Below are positions 1-11,107 of a stretch of DNA of 64,000 nucleotides, one piece after another. How positions within the stretch are numbered: the stretch's first letter is position 1; each line of letters starts with the position of its first letter. The DNA is from Trichuris trichiura (taxonomy: Eukaryota > Nematoda > Enoplea > Trichinellida > Trichuridae). Made by a program: the position numbers and the translations under genes. The DNA is taken from the NCBI GenBank assembly GCA_037903355.1, contig JBAJFE010000042.1, positions 2,182,001 through 2,246,000 of the forward strand, in the 5' to 3' direction. The notes beneath the pieces are model-generated. The model was not told the DNA's origin. It worked only from the letters and a program-made list of their open reading frames with translations, and did not search any database.

Positions 1-3000
1 CTGAAGAGAGGAGCAATAGTTTTCTGAAAACTTTTCATCTTTTTCAAGTTCTGTAAACCGCTCTTTTCCAGCAAGAAAGCCAAGAAACTAACAGTGATTG
101 TAGCAAACCCCTGAATTTATTGTTCACCTCGAGCAATTTCCGCTTTAAGACTTTCCCTTAGGAATGTTAGGGCCAAGGTTCTATTTAATCAGGCACAGTT
201 TTTGAAATTAAGTAGGGTTACAACTACACTTGCGTGGGACGAAAGGGCAGTTATATACCATAAAATGTTTTGGAATGCGTTAACATATTGTTTTTATGCT
301 TAATGCCACTGCGCAAGTAATAGGACGTAGCATAGTGTAAACGCAACTCACACATTGCAGCGATAAAACAAAAAGTACAAATGATTCGCTTTGTTCAGAT
401 AGTCTAGAAACATTAACAAAATAAGCCCGCGTTAATAGTGAGAATGTAAACTGTTACACTTCTTTTGATCGATTCGGTAACAAGGCGCGTAAATGCCGAT
501 GCACGAAAGCGGATAATAGTGCGCAGGAAAGATTAAGAGCGTTGCTTAACTTTCATAGGTTCCAGGACGTTTCATTAGCACAAAATTGCCGTGCACTTCA
601 AAAGTGTACAAAAGTGCAACAAATGCATTACCAGCCAGAGTTAACCTTCAAGATTCGTTAAATGTGCATGCATTATTTCATTCTCCTGGATCAGCTTAAT
701 CTCACTGATATTTTTAATACGTATAACCAAGAAAAAGAATGTAGCGGTCTAAGCTAAGGCGCTGTTCTTTAATCATGAGCATTATGAGTGAGCAAAGAGC
801 CTTAAGCTTTACGAAAAGTGAGGAGTTTCAGAGCAGCTTCAGCAAATGGCATCATTTCACCGCTTTCTGCACGTGCTTTGCGAACAATATCGGCCAAGCA
901 GATCAAGGCAAAATCATCTTGCAAATGCGTTACTTTTATAAAATGTCCGAAGCGAGAAAACTAAGACTGCAGTTGTGCGAAGAGCACATTATCATTGAAA
1001 GAATACAGCTGAGCTTTTGCGTCCACAATGTGTAGTATTCCTGCTTCTAATTTCTGTCTGCTTCGTGCCATGTAAAAAACTTGCACTCACATTAAATTCC
1101 TGCCAGCGGCAGTCGTTGGCGGAATGCAGCTCGCTGTCGCCTGTTTGAGCTTTTCTGAGTAAGTACTTGAAAAAAGTGCTGCAGCCAGTGACGTCATCCG
1201 TAGTTTAAATACCATCTTCGGAAACGACACAGTTTGTTCATTCAGCAGCTAGACTTCTGAGGCTTACCGACGTCTAGGAATAAGGTTAAAGCGATATATT
1301 TACTTAGCCTCTTTGAAGATATGTGTTTTTATAACGGGTCTTCGTAGTCATACTTAGCTTCTTTGCTTTTTGTTGCAGCCGTTGCAATGTCGCTTCCACA
1401 GGATCTGTTGGAAAACCTAAAGCGTTGTTTTGACTTCGAATACTTTCTAAGTCAGAATACACTGTCTTTTTGGCGCTGACCACCACTTAGCTGACTGTAA
1501 CAAAACAACTACGGCCCAATGTTCCTTGGAAAATTACTAGTGTAGATAAACGTTCATTACACGCTTAAGACGCTTTAAAAGGGATCTGAAGCCCAATCGA
1601 ATGCTTCAGGTGCATTGCAGTTACATTAATCAATAGTGAGCTTACGAAAATAAAGAATGACCAGTATACGGGTATCTTCTTAAAATTAGTAAGTCCCAAA
1701 GTAAGATTCCACGATATGATTAATTTGCATATTCTCCACTTCTTCAAGATAGAGTAACTTGTAATGATGTTAAAGAGATGCTTTCACTGGCGTCACTAGC
1801 ATTGCTTTCTCTAAAACATTAGCGAAAACAAGATACAGTTTCTTTTGGAAAGCGGCAATTTAACTGATGGTTGAGGAACTGACCAATCATAGAGCACCCT
1901 GCCATAGTCGCTGCCTATGACTAAGCGTCGGCACGTGACAAGTAGCGCTAAAGCAGCGCAACCTGTGCAAGCTAGAAAGTAAATAAACGCAAAGATGAAA
2001 AACACTCATTTTTTAGCCCCTGTTGATGAGCCAATGATGTCGCATACCACGCTAAAAGGTGCTGATGTGAAGCATGGCAAACTAAGTTTCGTTATTTTGG
2101 CAGCCTACTTCGAAAAGATGAAAACACCATTTCGACGCATGGTTATATCATTAAAAAAAGATGCCAGTCGCGCATTACATGTAGCACTGAGTAAAGTTTC
2201 TTTACCTTTTTAACCGAACAGCCCTGAGGAAACGGATAAGCGAAAAACTGACGCTTTAATTTGAATCAAGTCTTTTTGCCTACTTGCTTTCACCTACAGC
2301 AAGCCGCCAAGAGTAAATTTATCATTAATCACTTTGGGAGGGTAATAGAGCTGCCGCCTTCGGGCTCAAGTTTTTATCAGTATGTCGAACGAATAACCAT
2401 CGTAGATATATTTACAACTTGCTGAAAAACAGATTTAATGCAATGGTTCACTGTATAATCAAGCAGTTCAGTAAATGGCTCTGAATATATCCATTTGTTG
2501 AAACTCGATATCATTTTTGCTGATCTTCTGCTTTTAATCTTTCAGGCTGTTTTTCTCTTTATTTGCAGCGAGTTAGTGGTTGAACGAAAGCTGTGTAACG
2601 AGATCGGTAACTGGGTGGTAATGAACACGCGCAGTTGTTACCCCACTAGAAGGCAAGAGCTAAGCTTCAGCGATTCGTTCAGCTACTCAAACCTGAATGC
2701 CAACAAAAACCTACTGTAACTACATAGAGTATGATGTGGGAAAGTTTAGTCCGACTTGCTGGTTCATTTGGCTACCTGCGATCATAAGAACGATTGCCCG
2801 CTTGACAGCTCCGCCGGCCAACATACCAACAATTGACGCATTCGAAATTGGGACGCAATATCAGCTATACGAATTACAATGCTGTTTTTTCGCCCTTAAA
2901 TAAATAAAATCCTGGCCCGCTTGGTCCCTGACTGGAGAAGCTTGTTGTACGTCACGTCCTTACTCGTGCAGTTAGGTGAGCAGCTGGCAAAAGTGACAGG

Positions 3001-3151
3001 CTAACGCCAGCCGTTAGGTTGGTAATTTTATGACCAGGAACAGAAGTTGTGGTGCGTACAACGGAGTTCTGTCTTCTTTATGTTATGCCTTGTTATGAAG
3101 CTGCAGTGACCAATCGCAAGACCGTTGAAACAAGCAGATAAGCAGCAGGCC
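1..3151. other. No gene identified upstream of the fucosyltransferase
   Basis: Only short open frames occur here and none shows a recognisable domain. A TGACGTCA-like element near 1188-1195 is followed by AT-rich sequence that could be a promoter. A splice-acceptor-like TTGCAG at about 1373-1378 precedes a short open frame of 29 codons starting at 1387. I cannot assign either to a gene. Confidence 0.4.
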
Positions 3152-6100
3152 ATGCTATTGTTTTTCGGGATGACTGTAGAAAAGCAGTCTATACGCATGC
3201 GCTACTTACTTTATGGTTTAGTTCTATGCTCGACGTCCATCCTTCACTCACAGCATTTATTCGATGGCATCTTTCGCAGATTGTCCAAAGGTTCACGAAA
3301 TCAGGGCTTTACCACTGGGGTTCATCAAAAGAACAATGAAACTGACAAAATCTTCCAACAGCTTCGTTTCCTGTCAAACGCAACTGTTGCTCAGCAGTTG
3401 CTCATTCTGTTAGCCGATGCGACTCTGATTTGGGAACTCGAAAATTCCGCAAATGAAGCTTTTAGCACATGCCCGGTTAGCAACTGCATTGCGACAGGTT
3501 CCCTGCCATCACCAGACTTCAGTCCAGATGCTGTGATTTTCCGTTATCTGTTGCCTGTTTTACCTCGACGAGATGCTCACCAAATATGGATATTCTTTAG
3601 TCTTGAATCACCGTTGAATACCCCGAGCTTCGCAAATCTCAATGGAGTAGTCAACTGGACTGCCACTTATCGGCTTGACTCTGATATTCCGATACCTTAC
3701 GGTTTGTACAAACCCATCGGGAGAGTAATCTCTAGTGAATACAAACAATCCTGGTTCGCCGGCAAAAGTAGCCTTGTAGCATGGTTTTCTTCCAATTGTT
3801 TTACGATGAATCAACGAGAGGCTTATGTTCGCGAATTATCCAGATATATTCAAGTCGATGCGTATGGCAGCTGTGGGCGACATCGTTGCCGCCGTGGCTC
3901 ACCTGCTTGCTGGGAAATGCTGGCCAAGAAGTACAAATTTTACTTGGCATTTGAAAACTCCAACTGCCGACATTACATTACAGAAAAGCTGTTCTTTAAC
4001 GCCTTCCAGTAAGTAACATTCAGTATTGTGTTCCTTTCTGGGACCAAAGTAGGGCACGAATTTCGTCAGTTGCATGATCGACATTGAGAACGCAGCATTT
4101 CGGAAATGAGTTTCGCATAGGCTTTGTCTTTCTTTTTTATGGATACAACCAGTTGTAAAATTCTTAATGCTGATAGTTTATTAACTGAGCTTTCTGGATC
4201 ATCCTTGTTCTGTCTTAAGTTAAGAAAGCAGAACAAGCTTTTTCCCATAACTGTTTGATAATATACTAGGTACTGTACGCGAATTTTCCTAAGGAAAAGG
4301 AGGGGACCTAAATGCTCGAATGAAGAGCTATTGCCACATGGAACTCACGCACTACAGAACTGCAATCAATGGAAAACTTCAAGACTGATTCTGTATTGCA
4401 TACGTACTAAACCACATAGATCATTTCTGTCCATTCATAGGATTTTCTAGTTCGCTAAACAATGATTTGTATTCCGTTCTAAGATAGAGCAGTCCCAGTA
4501 ATCCAAATTGTCAGCTGGTTATCATTATGGAAGGCCACCGTACGTTCGTTTTATCGAAAAACTAAAGGAGCGGGAAATCAGTGATTTTCTATAATGAAAA
4601 CCTTTCAAGACATCCATTTCAAATATGCGTGCTAATTGTGTTCATACGGAAGCTAAGGCTGACAGATATCTGAAATATGTTTCATTTATTCTTCTCTGAT
4701 AATTCCAAGCTTGCTTAGCATTCTACGAAGTTTCGTGTCAACAGAGGTGAGGATTTTGAAGAGGCGAAAAAATTGCCACTGAATTCTGCTTGTGTACTCA
4801 GTAACTCAGCTGTTCAGTTTTCGCGGCAAAAATAGAGTTAACGATTTGAAATATAATTAAATAACGATCTTTAAGATGCAGGATCCGATATCCGCTAAAA
4901 CCGTTTGTAGAACATAATAATACTATAGCGCATCTTTTTGGACAAACTACTTCGCGGTTGTGCGCAAAATAAGCATATCAAACCAATATTTTCCGTTCAG
5001 TGTGAAATGAAGGTCTTAAAGCTATATTGCATCCGTAAATGTTAATGCGATTCTTTTGCATTCCCAACTATGAACGATTTTAATTCTGAGATTTTAGACC
5101 TCTCTTAGAACAGCAATCGCAATGGGGAAAACTACAGTCTGCAAACCACTTTAAACAACGTAGACTTGCCTTTCCTGAGCACTTATCAACGTAAACGAAA
5201 GATAACTAAGAATGGTCTTTATCGTTATTCCCATTTCCACGTACTCAGAAGAACTCTCTTACTTTGCTTGAGAAGTAACGATTTCCTCTGCCTCTCTTTG
5301 AGTTGCTTACTCACAGGTTTACAGCTCTGACTGAGATTCGATCAATGATAACTTCTGCATTGCGCTGTGTGAAAAGATGCCATACGGTTAATTTTTTATG
5401 CTATGCTATTCCCTACGTAGTACAAAGTTCGCATAGTTCGCCAGGCAGAAAGCTACTGAAATATTCATGGAATATTAATAGTTGCAGAAAGAAAATGAAT
5501 TATTTTTTTAACGACGATTCGTAACTTTCAGTTTAAATTGAATTCACAAACTATAGCGCGCCCACAACGCGGGTTGGTGTTACGGCACAACACAAGTAGC
5601 GCTGCGCTACTCCGCCGACGCAACGACGTTTTTCAAAGTTTACCGCAAAAGCTTGCTTCGCCGTAAAGGGAAACAGATTTTAACTAAGTTGAATTAGCTT
5701 AACATATCGGAGGTGCCCCAAATTATCGTCAGGGTGATTCACGCGTACGTTTCGGTTTACTAATACCAGCGCGCATTGGCCAAGTTCCTTTACTCTCTCT
5801 CTCTGAACACATGATACATTTACGTAAGAACACTACGCTACTCGAGAGCAACATCATCTTTTTCATGTTAAGCAGAGGGGACTGCGTTTATTGACTATTT
5901 GGACAGTTAAATATGTGAGAAGTCAATTAGTGGATCACGTTAACCGCAGTGCGTTTGAAACTTCATGGGGTCCGTAACGTTGTACTTTTCAAATGTAACG
6001 CGAAACTGAGAGTAAGTTTGCTCGGTTAAGCTCGCAGGACTTAGCTTCTATTACGCGTATCAAGCTGCTCTTTCATTGGTTAATAGGAATCAAGAAATAC

Positions 6101-6822
6101 TTTAAAGCGGGGGAACGATCAACCATCCGACAGTTTACTCAATTTCTTTTGTTCCTTCGTGACCCGCTGCGGAAATGATTTCAACCATGTACTTATCCCT
6201 ATTTGGAGACAGCTGTGCAAGAGCATTACGCTGCAGGCGGTTGTCTTAGGACCCAATTAAGCAGCAAGCAGTCGAACATTTTTCGGTCAAAACACTTCAT
6301 CGGGGCCTGATTGGGTCAGAAGGAGCAAACGAACGTAGGCTGAATCGTGACTGCGTAGGATCGATTTCGTCATGAATACGTTTGCCCTTGGCTGCTGGTT
6401 TAATGCTAATTTTGCTTGGATAATTCGATTTTTTGCAACTAGCTAATCGAGAGCTGCATTCTATACTACTATGCCGTTTATTTTCTAGACATAACGTGAT
6501 TCCAGTTGTTATGGGTGCTCCGAGAGAAGACTATCTTCGCCTTGTGCCTCCTAATTCGTTCATTCATGTGGACGATTTCGATACTCCGCGGCAACTGGCT
6601 GAATATTTGAAACACGTTGCAGAGAATCAGTCGCTATACGACAGCTTCTTTAAATGGAGAAGTCACTACGAAGCAGTCAATACAAGGTTCTGGTGCCGCT
6701 TGTGTGCAATGCTCAATCATCCCGTGCCAAAAACTTACGACAGCTTGGAGTCATGGTGGCGGCCTCCGGATGTTTGTAAACCTCCGAAGTTGTTCGCTGT
6801 CTACGATGAGACTCCACGCTAG
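3152..6822 (+). CDS. Alpha-1,3-fucosyltransferase (GT10 family), two exons
   Basis: Predicted Golgi type II enzyme moving fucose from GDP-fucose onto N-acetylglucosamine of glycans. Exon 1 ends at 4008 (donor gtaagt) and exon 2 starts at 6489 after tttattttctag; the split codon restores Gln and an uninterrupted frame. ATG at 3152 gives 396 aa; the ATG at 3197 gives 381 aa and starts right before the hydrophobic anchor LLYGLVLCSTSILHS. Family marks are FFSLESPLNTP, NWTATYRLDSDIPIPYG, the Cys-rich YGSCGRHRC segment, YKFYLAFENSNCRHYITEK (donor-binding region), VIPVVMGAPREDY and PPNSFIHVDDF, ending with FWCRLCAMLNHP. Glycosylation-type and Cys positions look normal for invertebrate GT10 enzymes. 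Length fits the family, so the gene seems complete. The acceptor linkage (core versus Lewis-type) cannot be told from sequence. Confidence 0.93.
4009..6488 (+). other. Intron of the fucosyltransferase gene, 2.48 kb
   Basis: The intron runs from gtaagt to ttctag. I see no coding exon, RNA gene or full transposon inside it. Short open frames such as the one at 5303-5524 show no recognisable domain. Confidence 0.7.
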
Positions 6823-8569
6823 TAAAAGCCTATTAAATATAAACAATGTAACCGAAATTATTTTCCCAACGCCTAGCTTCCAACATAACCATTATCTAAG
6901 AATTTAGCTCTTATGACTTGTTGGTAATAATAGTGTGAGATGACAACACAGCAAACCAAAAGAACACTACGTTCTCAAAAACTATACTTAAAAAGAAGTA
7001 TGCAAAAACGACCTCAAGCTTTCATGACTTTTAGTTTTTTTCTTAAAAGTCTGAAAAGTAACTGGGCCGTTGCAAGACCTTACGCATTTAACGTGATGTC
7101 AGGATATTAAACGAGCCAGTCCGCAGATATGGTCGAGCTATCCTAACTAAACGGATATAAAACCTTTCATACAACCATGACAAAACGTTATGGAGCAGAT
7201 TCAAGCTTTTCTCTAGCCACTCTTACAGATACAAAAACCCGGTTGTCATCATTTAACAAGAAATAAAATATCAGTAATGCAAGCTTACTGCAATAAGCCA
7301 TCATACATTATTAATAAAATCTCTTGATATTATGAACAGGCCATAATGGAAGTAGTCTTGTGAACTCATACTCGCGGAGCTATTCCGTTTAAGGCTAGTA
7401 ATATAAAGATAAAAACAAAGAAAGCCTGCTTCCATGAGATGTCACGTTGAAAATGGGATTAGAAGTACCCTGAAAGCTGAGTGAATTTTCATTAGCAAAA
7501 ACGCACTCATTCGCAAAATAGAAGCAAGAGAAATAACGAAAAAATAAAAACAAAGAATTGAATAACAAAGCAACCAATAAGTAGGAAACCTTACTAGTTG
7601 AACGAATAAGGCAGAAAGAAGAACAAAATAATACCCCACTCAAAAAAAGATAACGAAAGCTGAAATAAAAAAAGACAATAAAATAACAGTGTTACTTGAG
7701 CAAACACAACCGTAGGTTACTCTACTTTAGCGCCAACCATATTTTTGTCTCGTTTAATCACTCTGATCTCATCATACCATTCATTACACAAAAGACGCGA
7801 CATGACGTGTTCAGAAAGCTACGGTTCACCGATTATTAAACACTTTGTTACACAGTGAGCTTCCCGGAAGCAGCCTGCACAACCGTTACGAAAAGTTACA
7901 TGTTCAAAACTTCAATATTAATAAGATGAAATTAAAAAGTTTGTTATTTCTATAATCCATCGCAAGACTAATAAACTAAAGGAGTGCAACTAGAGCACTA
8001 TGCCCGTTATAAGGGAAAATCCCACGTGTTACTTTATTATGCTAGTCGCAGAAAGGAGGAATAAGCATCTCGGTTCATCATTTGAGATTCAGAGTTTTCT
8101 TTGAGAATTTTCCCAACTTAGGAATGCCGCTCAGAAAGAAGAAAATCTAAACCCCTGTAGATGAACAACATTAAGCTATATACGAAATCAAAAGCTATAG
8201 TTGAGCACAGTACGTAAGGGAAACCGCAACATCCCTACTTCAACGCTTTGACGAACATATGGCCTTAATGTTTCGCACCCGTGATGGACAAAATTGAATA
8301 ACTGGTACACTAGTTCCAAAACGTAGACCATCATCAAGACTTTAACTAAATGAATCAATAGGTCAAGCGGTTAAAAGCATCTGCCCCATCCGCACGTTAT
8401 ATGCCTTAAAAGAACCTTCCTCCCTAAGAAATTAAAGCAAGCCTTCTATATCAGACATAATATAACGGGGTTTTTTACTAGTGTCAACAGTAGCACTATA
8501 CCTTGGCAAGTTTAGCCAAACAGCTGTGCATAGAATAAACGACATGATTTGCGTAGTCGACACAGATCT
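6823..8569. other. Intergenic spacer between two converging genes
   Basis: AT-rich sequence lies between the 3' ends of the fucosyltransferase (+) and the methyltransferase (-). Two overlapping minus-strand open frames at 7395-7643 are low-complexity, Phe/Leu-rich and unsupported. I see nothing else in it. Confidence 0.6.
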
Positions 8570-9490
8570 TCAGGCTTTCTTGTACGTCGCTTGTATCCAC
8601 ACTCTATACATCCTGAGCAGTTTGATTCTGTTGACTTGAAGACGCCGGTCAACATGTAAGAAAACTTTCTGTAACCCGCACTTCGCGAACAATGCATCGA
8701 CTTCCTCTGGCATGAAAAAGTAAACTCGAGTACCATCTCCACGGGCATAAAAATTGTCACTTAAGCATCTGCCTTTTTTGAACCGAAGTTGAGCCATGTC
8801 ATAACGACCGTAGTCTCGAAACAGTATCGTGCCACCAGGTTTTACGTATCTAACAATATTCGCGACGGCTTGCCCAAACTTGGCTGGATTCAGACTTGAC
8901 AGCACGAAGATAAGCAAAGCGAAATCAAGAGAATTTTCTTGAAAAGGCAATTCAGTCTTTTCGTCGCATATGTCCCAAACGAAAGCGTGACATCTGCTTG
9001 CGTCAAATTCTTCACTTTGGCGGAGCAAATCCACAGCAACAGGAGAAAAATCGCAAGCATAAATTTGGAGATCACTGCCAGCGGTAGCTTGCATTAACGG
9101 AATTACGGTATTTCCAACACCGCAGCCCACTTCCAGCAAGCACTTACATTCCACAGGACTGCTGCTATGCGTTGTTTTAGCGTTGATAAAGCAGTTAAGC
9201 TCAGGAAACTCTGTGAAAAGCCAGTTGCGATCTTTGAAAAACCCGCAGCGGTGCCGTCTGTAGAACTCATCCCAGTATAAGGACGACTGCTGTTCGTACT
9301 TCTCTGCTTCCTGACTGGATATTAATGGACTGCTGTTTTCCAATACTTTAGCCGCAGCTTCCGATGCCCGCTCGGCGTTCCATTCGACATTGTCCCATGC
9401 ATTGTGAAGAAAAATATCATCTTCGTCTTTTAAAGTCCTTGAACCAAATTGCGGCCTCTTCCTTGAGTTTTCGTGCTCTTCTAAAGGCAT
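8570..9490 (-). CDS. METTL2/METTL8-type tRNA N3-methylcytidine methyltransferase, single exon
   Basis: Predicted SAM-dependent enzyme making 3-methylcytidine at position 32 of certain tRNAs, as known for the METTL2/6/8 family. The ORF from ATG at 9490 gives 306 aa. It opens with RKRPQFGSRTLKDEDDIF and HNAWDNVEWNAERASEAA, the signature N-terminus of METTL2/8. DRNWLFTEFPEL follows. The SAM-binding motif I LLEVGCGVGNTVIPLM is at about residues 118-133 and DFALLIFVLSSLNPAKF is the later methyltransferase motif. The end, RDYGRYDMAQLRFKKG, VYFFMPEEVD and LLRMYRVWIQATYKK, matches the family C-terminus. Human METTL2 is about 378 aa, so this form has a shorter N-terminus. No intron interrupts the frame, unlike the other conserved genes here. 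No disabling change is visible. Confidence 0.93.
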   Translation of the reverse strand: MPLEEHENSRKRPQFGSRTLKDEDDIFLHNAWDNVEWNAERASEAAAKVLENSSPLISSQEAEKYEQQSSLYWDEFYRRHRCGFFKDRNWLFTEFPELNCFINAKTTHSSSPVECKCLLEVGCGVGNTVIPLMQATAGSDLQIYACDFSPVAVDLLRQSEEFDASRCHAFVWDICDEKTELPFQENSLDFALLIFVLSSLNPAKFGQAVANIVRYVKPGGTILFRDYGRYDMAQLRFKKGRCLSDNFYARGDGTRVYFFMPEEVDALFAKCGLQKVFLHVDRRLQVNRIKLLRMYRVWIQATYKKA

Positions 9491-9917
9491 TGATGTCAAA
9501 CTGAATGACCGGGTTAGCTAGAACTTCAGCTCAAGCCTTTGTCTCGAAAGTATTGCTGCGCGATCTCAAAATTGTATAATGTATTTTGCCCAAGTTATAT
9601 TATCTTCTTTTGACTACTGGATTTTCAATACCAGTGTCGTACTAAGAGCTTCATTTGCCTATCTTAAACTCAAAAATATATCATCGTATTGTTTCATTTT
9701 CGACTGATGCACCGCATAAATGGAAGTCACCTTGAACAAACCAAGGTGCAGAAGAACAGTACCTGATTACTATTTTTGTAGAAAAGTACCTGAACACCCC
9801 TTTTCCTTGAGCTGGCATTTTATTTTTACATTTTCTCGCGCTTAAGCCATAACTTAAACGACAGGCCACTAGAGTGATGAACCGCAAATAATACTCAGCT
9901 AAATTCTTTTGCCTCCG

Positions 9918-10130
9918 CAAATATAAACGAGTTACCTGCTTTTTGGGATTCGTCAACTTTTATCAATGGTTTATCTCAAAAGCAGCTGTTTTGTTAGCCC
10001 CCTTGGAACGATTATTTATTGAAATCCAGGAATCCAACAATCTGGTTGACAACAAAGGCAAACAAGGCATTCGGTATGCTGAAATAAGCATTTGCAGATG
10101 TAGTACTGCTTTGTTAACCAGCGTGCAGCT
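9918..10130 (+). mobile_element. Ty3/gypsy retrotransposon fragment (reverse transcriptase thumb region)
   Basis: A short stretch reads KRVTCFLGFVNFYQWF followed by ISKAAVLLAPLERLF, which is the conserved segment after the polymerase palm in Ty3/gypsy Pol (FLG-VNFYRRFI...APL). Sequence before and after is decayed, and no LTR or integrase was found. It sits between the divergent methyltransferase and DNAJC9-like genes. Confidence 0.6.
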
Positions 10131-11107
10131 CTACAAAGCCAATGTTCACATTGCTAACAGTCTTGGACTGTTCCAACAGAATTACAAATGACGACAAATT
10201 TCTTTGGCGAACTGCACATGGCAGCTCCGAACAACTTTCTCTGCCATGGAATGAACACTCGATGTCTATCGAAATGCCCTCCTTTCATCGTTTCCAGTTG
10301 CGTTTGAAATCAAAGATTTCCTGCTGTTTGCTTGAGCTTAAAAGAGCTTAAAAGTGAAAGCTGCTCTATGCTGGTCCGAATTGTCAAATTCTTCCGCCAG
10401 TTGCAAGTATCCAGCAAGGTCTGGCAGCTTTCGCTCGGCTGAAGGTGTCACGCCCCAGATTCTTGTCGGACAGTTCTTTGCTTCGGCAAACCGCACACAT
10501 GATGCTTACGTAATGGGAGCATCTTTCACGCACGAGGCCTTCACTGCAGCATAGCAATATGCCCTCGGGTCTTTCGTGGGGACAAGAATTGCGCCCTTAA
10601 CCGACCCAGGCGTAAACCGCTGCTTTGTTCACGAATTCACCACCTACGCAGAACAACAGCGGAAGAAGGGGGCGAAAGCGAGCGCGAACAGGAGGCGAAG
10701 AAAAACTGTCACACTACTGGCAGTAAGCCAAACGTGAGTCATTCATACATACATGGTTAATATGCTCATATGGACGAGACAGCTTGCATTCCTCAACAAA
10801 TTGCTTTAGTGAAAAAGAAATAGCAGAACACTTTCTTACGAATGAATTAAATCTGAAAAGATTTTAATGTAAAATAGCTCACATTAGCTAAGCTTTCCCC
10901 TATCAATTAAACTTCATGCGAAAATATTCCGAGGCAGTACGCAGACAGTGATAAACCTGCGTTTATTTTAGCTTATTCCCGTTACTGTATTCCGTGTACC
11001 CGCGCAACGAAAAAGATAGGTTGTTGACTGTCTGAATTGGACTGTTGCATTTTATCGTTTGTGTTTTAATGTGCCAAAGTTTACTGATTATGGGCTGTTA
11101 GTTAAGC

